Assembly: GCA_949316235.1 (NCBI GenBank)
Contig: OX438747.1
Location: 25,672,618-25,736,617, forward strand
Direction of reading: 5' to 3'
Length of the DNA stretch: 64,000 bases
From: Oegoconia quadripuncta
Taxonomy: Eukaryota > Arthropoda > Insecta > Lepidoptera > Autostichidae
The notes below the pieces were generated by a model. The model saw only the letters and a list, made by a program, of their open reading frames with translations. It had not been told where the DNA came from and did not search any database. Shown in pieces: positions 30,336 to 40,369 of the stretch. The translations under genes were made by a program, and so were the position numbers. Positions within the stretch are counted from its first letter, which is position 1; each line of letters opens with the position of its first letter.

Positions 30336-30612
30336 ACGTATATTTTTTATTCTATTCTATCGTCTATTCTTTTCCACTTTTTAATTATATTTGGTATATT
30401 GTTATGTAATATATTGTTATATAAATATAATAACATTGTTACTGCCTGCGTCACCTAGGGGGAGAGCCTGGCAATCTGAAAAACAGGTTAATTTCCTAGT
30501 TCAGATGTCAGTCTCTCACAAGTGATATAGTATATTTGGGCCTGAATTTTGTAACAGTGCTGATATTTTCTTACTTGTGTGTGAAACAATAAAGATTATA
30601 TTATTATTATTC
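30130..30612 (+). mobile_element. LINE 3' end nested inside minus-strand LINE
   Basis: The coding remnant 30178-30264 reads NHECKRSVARWLQSLDYNQT then EDLLKVVA and stop. The UTR has a (CA)n run (30291-30332), then GAGCCTGGCAATCTGAAAAA, TCAGTCTCTCACAAGTGATA and CAATAAAGATTATATTATTATTATT. Same family as 1886-2535 and 59636-59955. Boundaries are approximate. Confidence 0.7.
30291..30332 (+). repeat. (CA)n microsatellite
   Basis: About 20 uninterrupted CA units in the LINE 3' UTR. Confidence 0.9.
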
Positions 30613-31140
30613 ACTAGGCAGTCTCCCCAGAGAAGAATGAGCAAGAAACTCCGAGGTTTTAAATAATTCAATACAAATACAATTTGGAACAATTGTTAAA
30701 TTTATGATTCGATAAAGAAAAATAAGAATAAAATATACTGGATATGGCCGAGCGGTTCATGTCCACGCATTCTTATCATCCAGATAGTCAGAAATTTTAC
30801 AATATATTTATATAAATAACATACTTTAATGGTTGTTTTAAATTTTTTTAAAGGCAAATTTTGATTGTCTACTGGAACCATATTATAAAAGCGTATACAT
30901 TGTCCCTTGAATGACTTAGTGACTTTATGTAAGCGACTGTTATGGACAGCAAGTTTATCTTTATATCTTTTATGTACATTGTGTATTTCACAATTTTTCC
31001 TAAACAAACGCAGATTCTTTCTTACGTACATTAAGTTTTCGTAAATATATTGCGATGACAAAGTTAATATATTGATTTCCTGAAATTTATTCCTCAGAGA
31101 TACTCGGGAGCCTAACTTGTAGATCGCACGAATTATCTAT

Positions 31141-31635
31141 ATCACATTAAAAATCTTGACCTGCCTATTTCAGTACCAAATACTAAAATTTCCTTCGGCG
31201 ATTGTCGCGATTTTAATGGTCATTAAAAAGTTAAAATTATAGACGTTTGATAAACAAAAATGGCGCTGGTTGTTTACTAACAAGTGACTAAATTCAAATA
31301 CCGAATGTGCAATGTTATTGATTGTCGGATTCTTCGGTCGGTATATTGCTATTAGTCTATTTTTACCTGACCACGACAATACCAAAGGTGAGTTGTCATA
31401 TGAATGCACTTTGTAAATTACATACCTTTATCCCAAATGGAGTAGTCAAAGACAAGGCTTGATTACCGATTTATTTAAAAAAAAAACGATGTTCTTAAGG
31501 AGTGAACCAAAATATTTTATTTTTTTCTTACACTTAAGAAGGTTGTGAGCGCAAAGTAAAAAAACTTGGCTCGTAATGTTTTTGTGCCTATCAATTTCGT
31601 ACAATCAAGCGTTCCAGGGTTTATAACAATATAAA
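31141..31635. other. Unassigned stretch
   Basis: No gene is recognised. The first bases may be the 5' continuation of the minus LINE; the remainder has no matching copy in the window. Confidence 0.35.
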
Positions 31636-32697
31636 GAAAGAAAGAAAGAAAAAATTCTTTATTGTACACAGCTTAAAAATATACACAGTGATATTATTTT
31701 AACCGGTGTACAAAGGCGGTCTTATCGCTTATAGCGATCTCTTCCAGACAACCATGGCAAAGAAACTTAATATAATACACTACTACTGCGTAGCGTAAAG
31801 CAAACTACAAAAGTAAAACATATCTAAATCCTTATACCATAATATATATAAATGATAAATATACCTAACATTCAAACAATAGTAATAATATATAATCATA
31901 ATTATAAATACAGACTAATGGGCATAACTACATAAAATACTACAAAATATATAAATATATACTTACATAAACAAAATAAATACCATTATAATGTTTTAAC
32001 ATCAAAGCGATAAGTAATGCTCTCTTAAACGCCGTTTAAACACCGCTAGCGACTCAGCGCAACGAATAATGCGAGGCAACTCATTCCACAATTGGACAGA
32101 TTTTGCTGCATAGGAGTCATAAAAATAGCTGGTACGACAGCTGACAGGCTTTAACAAATTGTCGAATTTGGACCTTAAATTCACGTTATGATCTGATCCC
32201 AAAAATTTGAACTGCTCTTTGAGATAAGGGGGAGTTACGGAGCTATATAAAATATTAAAGAGGAGGGTTAGGATGTGAGTGTTACGACGATACCTAATTG
32301 GAAGCCATTTTAGTAGTACGCGATATTCCGTTATGTGATCATACTTACGTACCCCATATATAAATCGGATAGCCATATTCTGAAGACGCTCAAGCTTGTT
32401 TAGAAGCTCTTCAGTGAGATCGAGGTAGCAGGAATCGGCATAATCAAGGATTGGAAGCAGGAGAGACTGGGCAAGCTCAATCTTAGTTTTTATGGGAAGT
32501 AAATTTTTCCACCGTTTCAGAGAGCCAAGTGCGCCAAAGTACTTGCGGCTCAGACATTCTACTTGAGGAGCCCAAGAAAGAGTCTTATCAATTACAACGC
32601 CAAGATTTTTAACTTTTTCACTGAAAGGCAGGGCCACTCCATTAAAAGTAACTGCCGGTAAACTGCTGGTATCGATACGTATATTTATAGATAACCG
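31636..32697 (-). pseudogene. LINE reverse transcriptase thumb/C-terminus, longest coding remnant
   Basis: An open frame of about 230 codons runs on the minus strand from 32697 to 32002 with LPAVTFNGVALPF, KNLGVVIDKTLSWAPQVECL, LLPILDYADSCYLDLTEELL, NKLERLQNMAIRFIYGVRKY and AKSVQLWNELPRII. This is the segment after the polymerase palm in Jockey/CR1-type ORF2; the YxDD core is not present because the copy is 5'-truncated at about 32697. The frame is otherwise intact, suggesting a fairly young insertion. The 3' UTR runs to a (GAAA)n-type end at 31636-31655. A UTR-only relative lies at 3118. Confidence 0.85.
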
Positions 32698-32784
32698 AAT
32701 TAAAATAATATGGCTAATTTAGTTTGTATTTAAAGTATACCACCTCTAATTGGCATATGTATAAGATATAATAAGAACAAATAT

Positions 32785-33190
32785 TGGTTTGAACTCTCCC
32801 CTTGTCAGAATGTGCAGAACTTACAATGAAATCAGCAATAAACAGCCTTCACTTGACATTTTTAATGATTCCATACACAAATTCAAAAATAAAATCTTTA
32901 ACTGCAACTACAACTAAATAATCAACTAATAATAGACAATACGTTGCAACATTACCCCCATCACAGAAAAACTAATAGTACTAACGTACCCCATCAAATG
33001 GGCACAATATCTTTTAGATTAGCTCCAACTTACCACCTAAGATGCTTTTGTACAAATTGGTGAATGACGTGTACATCTTTAATTGTCATATAATATCAGG
33101 AATTGAATTTCTAAAATATGTAGACTAATATATATGTGTAATATTATATGATGTTGATGTTCCAAATAAATAAATAAATAAATAAAATAA
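32785..33190 (+). mobile_element. LINE 3' end, short C-terminal remnant
   Basis: The frame TCT CCC CTT GTC.. (about 32797-32919) reads SPLVRMCRTYNEISNKQPSL then DIFNDSIHKFKNKIF and stop, a LINE C-terminal signature. The 3' UTR ends in AAATAAATAAATAAATAAAA at 33165-33190. Orientation is opposite to the LINE at 31636. Confidence 0.65.
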
Positions 33191-33254
33191 ATAATTATTC
33201 TTTCCCTCAAGACTATGTAATGCTGTTGTGCCTAATAAAATATATAAATATTGG

Positions 33255-33379
33255 TTATCCGCTGTGTTGGTTTTGGCCATTTGTTCTCACCAGTTCTATT
33301 AGTTTCCGAGAATTCTAAGAGATGGCGCTGTTTTATCTACTCAGAAAAGCGCATAAAAGATTTGTTCGCTCGACCAATA
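33255..33379 (+). repeat. Dispersed repeat, partner of 18138-18245
   Basis: GTTGGTTTTGGCCATTTGTT then TCCGAGAATTCTAAGAGATG and GCGCTGTTTTATCTACTCAG match the other copy in reverse. Type unknown. A Helitron begins directly after it. Confidence 0.45.
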
Positions 33380-33572
33380 TCTAACTAATATTATAAATGT
33401 GAGAGTTTAGATGTTTGTTTATTTGTTGGTTTGTGACTCAATCACGGCGAAACGGATGAACGGATTTAGATGAAATTTGGTATATAGGTAGTATATACCC
33501 TGAATTAAGATATAGTAATATTTTGTCCGATAAAGTTTTTCCGCGCAGGCGAAGCCGCGGGCTGAAAGCTAG
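33380..33572 (+). mobile_element. Lep1-type Helitron-like element
   Basis: TCTAACTAATATTATAAATG, CTCAATCACGGCGAAACGGA, GGCGAAGCCGCGGGCTGAAA and CTAG, 193 bp, between A33379 and T33573. An internal block (AGTTCCCGCGGGAC) is deleted. Confidence 0.8.
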
Positions 33573-33882
33573 TGCAGCCTACTTGATCACTTCCTGACTG
33601 TACTGCGTTTAAATACGGTCCAAAGTGGTACGCGGAGTCATCACTCCCTATTAATACTATCATTAATAAAAATTAACCCTAACGATCCAAGTTCCGGCCG
33701 CCCGTAACATCGTGTGGAGCCATCATAGGGTCCCTCACCTTAGAGGAGATCACAAACATTCCGTAATGGGATCGTTTACCCTATGAGAAGTTATACGACC
33801 GTCTGTGAACTGTTCTATATGGTTTTATTGCTTACACAGCATTACACGATAAATAAAATTTACAATGAGATGAGGGATTTAG

Positions 33883-34426
33883 CCAGGCCCCTATTTCACC
33901 AAGTTGACAGGTTGCGACAATTGTCAAAAAAATATGACAAAGGAGAAAATTATCAAATAAATATAATAAAATATTAATATAATCATATATATATATATTA
34001 TTTGTAATTATATTTCAGGAGAAATTTATTCGTTCTCTATATATTCTCCTATATGCGAACTCATCTAAATCACTATCACTGTCCCTACTGCTGCTTTCAC
34101 GGAGAGCCATTTTGTAATTAACAACGAAAACACTACAATTGTCACGCTAGCCTGACACAGCCTCGATCTCATGTCAACAATTACCGACAAATCTACAAAT
34201 ATGTCGAGTTCAAAAAATGATTCTTGTTTCACAACATAATTGTCATTTGATTGAGATAAGGACAATTGTCACAAAATGCCTGTCATGTTTATAAGCTTTT
34301 CTATACGAAATAATTTACAAAATTGTCATTTGTCACCTGTCCGTTAACAATTGTCAGCGACATATATCGAATTGTCAGCCGACATATGTCGCTGACAATT
34401 GTCAACTTGGTGAAATAGGGGCCTGG
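33883..34426. mobile_element. MITE with 27-bp terminal inverted repeats
   Basis: CCAGGCCCCTATTTCACCAA then GTTGACA at 33883 is matched in reverse at 34400-34426, with nearly perfect pairing. The interior right side is rich in GACAATTGTC palindromes and TGTCAACTTG/GACATATGTCGC motifs. It is 544 bp with no coding frame. The target duplication is unclear, so the superfamily is not assigned. Confidence 0.7.
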
Positions 34427-34554
34427 TGGTAAGTTCTTTTGCATAGAACCAGGCTTAGTACCGCCCGCTTACATTATTAGATCAATGCTAACTTGTGTAC
34501 CTGTGGGAAGAATTGAATTATGAGAAAACTCCCGAGGAAGCAAATTATTAAGCA

Positions 34555-34832
34555 CTAGCTTTCCGCCCGCGGCTTCGCCTGCATGGAATAACTTTATCCG
34601 CGGAAATTTGTTTATCCCGCGGGAAGTACTCACTTTATCGATATATATAAATATATATATATATATATAGATATAAATATCCTATGTTTTAATCAAGGGT
34701 ATATTCTACCTATATACAAAATTTTATCAACATCCGTTCATCCGTATCGCCGTGAATGAGCAACAAACAACCAAACAAACAAACAAACATACAAACTTTC
34801 GCATTAATAATATTAATTCTAAATCATTTAGA
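34555..34832 (-). mobile_element. Lep1-type Helitron-like element
   Basis: CTAGCTTTCCGCCCGCGGCT at the left is the 3' end read backwards, and the 5' end TCTAAATGATTTAGAATTAA closes at 34832. The flanks are A (34554) and T (34833), the AT target. It has an expanded (AT)n run at 34640-34670. 278 bp. Confidence 0.75.
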
Positions 34833-34867
34833 TAGATCAAACCAATAGTGTTCATAGTTAAATATAA

Positions 34868-35217
34868 TAAAAAAAATTAGAATTAAATTTAAAATCTAAA
34901 AAAATATGAAATTTACAATACCTCGAAAGACTATTAATACACTATAAAACTGTGTTAAAGCTAAATTGTCTTCGAAACGGCTTTACCAATTTTCATCAAA
35001 CATTGCTAATAATTACCTCCCTCGTTTAGTCTTTAATATCTATAAAAAAAAAATAGAATTAAATTTAAAATCTAAAAAAATATGAAATTTACAAAACCTC
35101 GAAAGACTATGATTGACACTAGAAAACTGTGTTAAAGCTAAATTGTCTTCGAAACGGCTTTACCCATTTTCATCAAACATTGCTAATAATTACCTCCCTC
35201 GTTTAGTCTTTAATATA
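34868..35217 (+). repeat. Tandem duplication of about 175 bp
   Basis: Two successive copies of a block running from AGAATTAAATTTAAAATCTA through AAACTGTGTTAAAGCTAAAT and CTTCGAAACGGCTTTACC to CCTCCCTCGTTTAGTC. The block belongs to the dispersed AAACGGCTTAACCGATTT family (16803, 61840). Confidence 0.75.
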
Positions 35218-35706
35218 AAAAAACAAACTCCCTCAAACACACATAACACTCGTCGTTCTTCGTCGGGGTAAAAATAACCTCGTCAGAAAATTGGCAAGCA
35301 AGTAAAATTTCTCTTTTACGATTGTTTCTCAAATTAATTTACATAAAGGCAAATTTTCGAATTCTCCCGGCGACAGAGCTAATAAAATTATAGGATAATT
35401 TATCAGTCATTATACTGCCGCGTCCTCGTGGAGTATATACCTATTTATACGTAACCCCTGAGATGGAGGTCAAATATATCGACCTAATTTTTCCGAGGTT
35501 ATAAATGTCATGGATATATAATTATTTCCATTAGGTGAGCTGGATACATATAAGGATATGTTTATATTAGGGCTGGGCGAAAAGGCTGAGCGATGTGAGG
35601 ATGTGACGCACAGTTGAAAAGGATTTTGTTCACTAGAGCTTCATTTCTTCATCGTTAAAATGAAAAATATTTTCGACCAACTACTAAGCTCATCTTATTT
35701 AACAAA
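35218..35706. other. Unassigned stretch
   Basis: No gene or repeat family is recognised. Confidence 0.35.
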
Positions 35707-35899
35707 CATAATATTATAAATGCGAATATTTGAATGTAAACGGATTTGGATGAAATTTGGTACATAGTTACTTATCCTGGCTTAAAATATAGAATATTTT
35801 TATCCCCATAAACTGAATGGTTCCTGTGGGATAAACAAATTAAAAATATCCGCGCTAAATTTATTCCACGCAGGCGAAGCCGCGGGCGATGAGCTTAGT
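35707..35899 (+). mobile_element. Lep1-type Helitron-like element, internally deleted
   Basis: TAATATTATAAATGCGAATA followed directly by AACGGATTTGGATGAAATTT (the TGTTTG..CACGG block is missing), then TTATTCCACGCAGGCGAAGC and GCGGGCGATGAGCTTAG, a mutated terminus. Confidence 0.7.
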
Positions 35900-35917
35900 A
35901 TAAGTTTAAACGAATAA

Positions 35918-36150
35918 AGGTATAAATATCCGTCAATATAAACAGCGCCATCTAGGTCCAGACTTAGCAACTTATAAAGATACGATGGTTGATAAAGTAG
36001 ATGAGTACATGTTTTTTTTTTATAATATGCATATATATGCATATTATAAAACATCCATAACTCGGGTACACGTGACATGTCAGTGGTAATCATATAAACA
36101 TATGCCCTTTATTGGATTTGGGGGGATTGGAACCCGCGACCTCTACCTTT
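35918..36150 (-). mobile_element. SINE B, head truncated
   Basis: ATAAACAGCGCCATCTAGGT, AAACATCCATAACTCGGGTA and GGATTGGAACCCGCGACCTC. The A-box side of the head is missing. A TATGCATATATATGCATA palindrome is inside. Confidence 0.7.
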
Positions 36151-36159
36151 AAACTTCAA

Positions 36160-36335
36160 GCATTTATTTCAACGTAAGATACATGATATAATTTATTGAA
36201 TGTCAAATGATTGGAAAGAAAAATAGGGCTTAAGCATTTTTTGTCAGTCAGTATGTCCAAGCGACCACCGCTTCGGAAAGGGAAATCATCTGTGGGAAAA
36301 GAAGCGGCGCAGGAAACCCACAGGATCATTTTTAT
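36160..36335 (-). mobile_element. LINE 3' UTR fragment, 4108-family, inverted
   Basis: The reverse complement matches 4424-4610: GATGATTTCCCTTTCCGAAG, CTGACTGACAAAAAATGC and CATTTGACATTCAATAAATT. It lies directly upstream of a plus-strand LINE remnant. Confidence 0.65.
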
Positions 36336-36742
36336 CTAGATGTAGATATAGAGACCCTCGTGCCATTTATAAATTAGGACCTAGAGTGTCTCTTAAAGAT
36401 AAGTTTAAGGAAATTAATGTCTTAACAATGACTTCTCAATGCATTTATGAGAATTTTTTATATGCAAAAAAAAAATATAACCTTATTCGCTAAAAATAGT
36501 GATAGGCACAATGTTAATACAAGGAATAAGAACCAGTTATCCGTTTATGTTAGCCGACTTCATAAAGTTAGTAAATCGTTCAAAGGGCAATGTATACGCT
36601 TTTATAATAAGGTTCCAGTAGACATTCAAAATTTGCCTTTAAATAAATTTAAAGCAATCATAAAACAGAAATTATTAACAAAAGGCTATTATAAAATCAC
36701 TGACTATTTGAATGATAAGCAAGCATGGACATAGCTGTCTTA
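36336..36742 (+). pseudogene. LINE reverse transcriptase C-terminus (SDYLND family), first part
   Basis: Frames encode GPRVSLKDKFKEINVLTMTS and, after a frameshift in an A-run near 36470, RLHKVSKSFKGQCIRFYNKV then KGYYKITDYLNDKQAWT and stop at 36734. The 3' UTR resumes at 39594 after the Helitron insertion (AGAGTTTCTTGCTCGTTCTT at 39666). It is dead by truncation and frameshift. Confidence 0.8.
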
Positions 36743-36770
36743 TCTAAATATATAAAGGAAGAAACTGAAT

Positions 36771-36793
36771 GACTGACTGACTGACTGACTGAC
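36771..36793 (+). repeat. (GACT)n microsatellite at Helitron 5' end
   Basis: Five to six GACT units following AAACTGAAT, near the 5' terminus of the Helitron-like element. Confidence 0.85.
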
Positions 36794-37084
36794 ATATCAA
36801 CGCACAGGCCAAACCGCTGGGTCTAGAGTTTCCAAATTTGGCACGTAGGTTCCTTACGAGGTCTAGGGGAGCACTAAGAAAGGATTTTTCAAAATTCACC
36901 CTTTAAGGGGGTGAAACAGGGGTGGGAAGTTTGTATGAAGAAACAGTATAACTTGGGCATTTCGACTATTTTCGACTCGAAACTTCGCAAGAGTACTCCT
37001 AGGAACAAATAAGCTAATACGTGTTTTGAGATTTTTCGAAAAACAACCCCCTGGGTTGTGAAATGGAGGTTAAAACCATAAAAT

Positions 37085-37760
37085 CGATATTGGTGTCGTT
37101 ATTTAGTTTTTTTGGGATGTTGATTATGAAAATGACATTTATTTTAAGCCAACCCTCTAGGGGTGAGATAGGGGTGGGGGATGATACCAAAAAAGTCTAT
37201 ATTGATGTCATTATTTAGGTTTTTTGGGACGTTGATTACGAAAATGCTATTTGTTTTGAAGCTAACCCCTTGGGGTTAGAGAATGAGATAAGGGTGAGTT
37301 GAGATTTTTCGAAAAACAGCCCCCTGGGGTGTGAAATGGGGGTTGAAACCATAAAATCGATATTGGTGTCGTTATTTAGGTTTTATGGGATGTTGATTAT
37401 GAAAATGACATTTATTTTAAGTTAACCCTCTAGGGTTGAGATAGGGGTGGGGGTTGCTACCAAAAAAGTCAATATTGGACAACCCCCTGGGGTGTGAAAT
37501 GGGGGTTAAAACCATATAATCGATAATGGTGTCGTTATTTAGTTTTTTTGGGATGTTGATTATGAAAATGACATTTATTTTAAGCCAACCCTCTAGGGGT
37601 GAGATAGGGGTGGGGGATGATACCAAAAAAGTCTATATTGGTGTCGTTATTTAGGTTTTTTGGGACGTTGATTGCGAAAATGACATTTATTTTGAAGCTA
37701 ACCCCTTACGGGTTGCGATAGTGGTAGGGGTTGAAATCACAAATTCAAATTGGTGTCGAA
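37085..37760 (+). repeat. About 112-bp subrepeats inside the Helitron
   Basis: TGGTGTCGTTATTTAG-type blocks begin at 37091, 37204, 37364, 37528, 37639 and 37751, with spacings of 113, 160, 164, 111 and 112. Each is followed by GGGATGTTGATT..ATGAAAATGACATTTATTTTAA and AACCCTCTAGGG. The last one runs straight into the 14-bp array. Confidence 0.75.
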
Positions 37761-38050
37761 GTCGAAGAGTCAAAGTCGAAGAGTCAATGTCGAAGATTCA
37801 AATTCGAAAATCAAAGTCGAAGGCTCAAATTCGAAGGCTCAAAGACGAAGGCTCAAATTCGAAGGCTGAAAGTCGAAGGCTAAAAGTCGAAGACTCAAAG
37901 TCGAAGGCTAAAAGTCGAAGACTCAAAGTCGAAAGCTCAAAGTCGAAAGCTCAAAGTCGAAGGCTCAAAATCGAAGGCTCAAAGACGAAGGCTCAAAGTC
38001 GAAGGCTCAAAGTCGAAGACTCAAAGTCGAAAACTCAAAGTCGAAAAGTA
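37752..38050 (+). repeat. 14-bp satellite array GTCGAAGGCTCAAA
   Basis: About 20 units of GTCGAAGGCTCAAA with point variants (GACTCAAA, AATTCGAA). Because 14 is not a multiple of three, all three phases are read in turn, giving a 14-residue peptide period (KSKAQSRRLKVEGS-like) with no stop. The 191-codon frame at 37721-38296 is therefore treated as a by-product. Confidence 0.85.
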
Positions 38051-38262
38051 AAATTCATAGTCAAAGTCAAAGTCATAGTCATAGGCAAAGTCATAGTCAA
38101 AGTCATAGTCGAAGTCATAGTCAAAGTCATAGTCAATGTCAAAGTCATAATCAAAGTCATAGTAAAAGTCATAGTCAAAGTCAAAGTCGTAGTCAATGTC
38201 ATAGTCGAAGTCATAGTCAAAGTCATAGTCAAAGTTTTAGTCAAAGTCATAGTCATAGTCAA
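38051..38262 (+). repeat. 6/12-bp satellite array GTCATAGTCAAA
   Basis: About 35 hexamers alternating AGTCAA and AGTCAT, directly after the 14-bp array. The matching place in the second unit (39198-39222) holds only about four hexamers, showing expansion or contraction. Confidence 0.85.
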
Positions 38263-38928
38263 AGGGGTGAATAGAGTTTCCAAATTTGGCACGTAGGTTC
38301 CTTACGAGGTCTAGGGGAGCACTTAGAAAGGATTTTTCAAAATTCACCCTTTAAGGGGGTGAAACAGGGGTGGGAAGTTTGTATGAAGAAACAGTATAAC
38401 TTAGACATTTCGACTATTTTCGACTCGAAACTTCGCAAGAGTACTCCTAGGAACAAATAAGCTAATACGTGTTTTGAGATTTTTCGAAAAACAACCCCCT
38501 GGGTTGTGAAATGGGGGTTAAAACCATAAAATCGATATCGGTGTCGTTATTTAGGATTTATGGGATGTTTATTATGAAAATTACATTTATTTTAATTTAA
38601 CCCTTTAGGGTTGAGATAGGGGTGGGGGTTGCTACCAAAAAAGTTTATATTGGACAACCTCCTGGGGTGTGAAATGGGGGCTAAAACCATATAATCGATA
38701 ATGGTGTCGTTAGTTAGATTTTATGGGATGTTGATTATGAATATGACATTTATTTTAAGTTAACCCTCTAGGGTTGAGATAGGGGTGGGGGTTGATACCA
38801 AAAAAGTCTATATTGGTGTCGTTATTTAGGTTTTTTGGGACGTTGATTGCGAAAATGACATTTATTTTGAAGCTAACCCCTTACGGGTTGCGATAGTGGT
38901 AGGGGTTGAAATCACAATTCAAATTGGT

Positions 38929-39197
38929 GTCGAAGTCGAAGAGTTAGAGTCGAAGAGTCAATGTCGAAGATTCAAATTCGAAATTCAAAGTCGAAGGCTC
39001 AAAGTCGAAGGCTCAAAGTCGAAGGCTCAAATTCGAAGGCTCAAAGTCGAAGGCTCAAAGTCGAAGGCTCAAAGTCGAAGGCTCAAAGTCGAAGACTCAA
39101 AGTCGAAGGCTCAAAGTCAAAGGCTCAAAGTCGAAGGCTCAAAGTCGAAGGCTAAAGTCGAAGACTCAAAGTCGAAAGCTCAAAGTCGAAGGCTCAA
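38929..39197 (+). repeat. Second 14-bp satellite array
   Basis: About 19 units of GTCGAAGGCTCAAA, more homogeneous than the first array. It opens from the same TTGGTGTCGAAGTCGAAGAG junction as the first. Confidence 0.85.
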
Positions 39198-39593
39198 AAT
39201 CATAGTCAAAGTCATAGTCAAAGGGGTGAATAGAGTTTCCAAATTTGGCACGTAGGTTCCTTACGAAGTCTAGGGGAGCACTAAGAAAGGATTTTTCAAA
39301 ATTCACCCTATAAGGGGGTGAAACAGGGGTGGGGAAGTTTGTATGAAGAAACAGTATAACTTGGACATTTCGACTATTTTCGACTAAGAGTACTCCTAGG
39401 AACAAATAAGCTAATACGTGTTTTGAGATTTTTCGAAAAACAACCCCCTGGGTTGTGAAATGGGGGTTAAAACCATAAAATCGATATCGATAAACTCTAC
39501 ATGGTAATATTTCTGCTGAATGTATTCCCGTGGGAAAGTAATAAAGTGTTGATTCATGTAGTCTACGCGGACGAAGTCGCGGGCAGCTGCTAG

Positions 39594-39780
39594 TTATTCA
39601 TATAAGTCAATTACAATTATGAAATCACAAATTGTAACCCATAATCTTTAAAAGACCAACCCTAGAGTTTCTTGCTCGTTCTTCTCTGGGGAGTCAGCTT
39701 TGTGAATGAGCCGTAAATTTAAATGTAATATTAATATTAATGAAATAAAATATTTAGATTTGATTTGATTTGATTTAACC
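39594..39780 (+). mobile_element. LINE 3' UTR, second part (continues 36336-36742)
   Basis: AATTACAATTATGAAATCAC, AGAGTTTCTTGCTCGTTCTT and CTCTGGGGAGTCAGCTTTGT then GATTTGATTTGATTTGATTT match the UTR of the copy at 42840-43432 (43240-43432). Confidence 0.8.
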
Positions 39781-39794
39781 ACTTCACCAAACAG

Positions 39795-40112
39795 GTGGTA
39801 ACTTTTCAACATGGCGCTTGGACACCCTTTAGTGACTCTATACTGCTATCAAAATATAATTCTAATGTTTTATTTTACAGTATGGCCGACAATGCAATTA
39901 CATTAGTGCCTCCTTCGCATACAAGCTCACATTTCTTGCTTGTTTATGTACAAAGACGTCGCTCCGCTAAGCTCTTTTGCGCTGAGAGACGCCAGAAAAA
40001 TGGAGTAATCCAATTGGTGAATTCTTTCCTCGCTACTCGCACAGCTCTGGTGGAAACGCAGCCTAATGCTCGACGTCACCGCTCCATTAGAGATACGGCT
40101 TTAGCATATTGA
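39795..40112 (+). CDS. Unassigned 105-codon open frame, doubtful
   Basis: The frame carries a basic stretch VYVQRRRSAKLFCAERRQKN and NARRHRSIRDTALAY. Composition is closer to coding than the flanks (CGCTCCGCTAAGCTC). No domain is recognised and no second copy is seen. It may be part of a transposon or a host exon. Confidence 0.2.
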   Translation: MVTFQHGAWTPFSDSILLSKYNSNVLFYSMADNAITLVPPSHTSSHFLLVYVQRRRSAKLFCAERRQKNGVIQLVNSFLATRTALVETQPNARRHRSIRDTALAY

Positions 40113-40369
40113 TCGCTAATTTGAACCCGCGCGGTGTCTTTGACCCCATTCGCGCTGACATCCGGACGCGTAGCCGTGACCTTTTGCAGGGTTGGCACAT
40201 GAAGAAAACGTAAATGAGCTATTTATCAAAAATTACCATGGTATCCTTATCTAACGACATTTACTTCCATGAGCGTAAGTATGGTGGTTAAAGTACCTAC
40301 GAACTTCAAATAACCTCATAATAATTGTATATTAGCAGTTAGTGTATGGCTATATCGGACAATGGTGCT

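Larger units (their letters stand above)
30018..31140 (-). pseudogene. LINE reverse transcriptase C-terminus (SDYLDD family), interrupted
   Basis: The minus strand encodes RVSLRNKFQEINILTLSSQY, KDKLAVHNSRLHKVTKSFKG and QCIRFYNMVPVDNQNLPLKK, followed by a frameshift near 30810 and the last codons DYLDD-like at 30765. The 3' UTR (GTTTCTTGCTCATTCTTCTC, GGGGAGACTGCC) is interrupted near 30130-30612 by a plus-strand LINE, and ends in (TTTGA)n at 30018. Catalytic domains are missing. Confidence 0.75.
36743..39593 (+). mobile_element. 2.85-kb Helitron-like element with internal satellites
   Basis: It begins TCTAAATATATAAAGGAAGA then (GACT)n and ends GTCTACGCGGACGAAGTCGC then GGGCAGCTGCTAG, between A36742 and T39594. 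The 3' end has the GC-rich hairpin plus CTAG expected of Helitrons. A 1.45-kb unit starting GAGTTTCCAAATTTGGCACG (36826) is repeated at 38274 and, partly, 39233. Units contain about 112-bp subrepeats and 14-bp and 6-bp satellite arrays. There is no Rep or helicase frame, so it is non-autonomous. Long open frames at 37721-38296 and 38896-39255 come from the arrays. Confidence 0.75.

Noticed and set aside
36771..36793. (GACT)n as a CRISPR-like or regulatory repeat
   Set aside because: It is a simple microsatellite near the Helitron 5' end, with no spacers.
37721..38296. 191-codon open frame as a protein gene
   Set aside because: It consists of 14-bp and 6-bp satellite units; the absence of stops follows from the unit sequence, and it lies inside a non-coding Helitron-like element.
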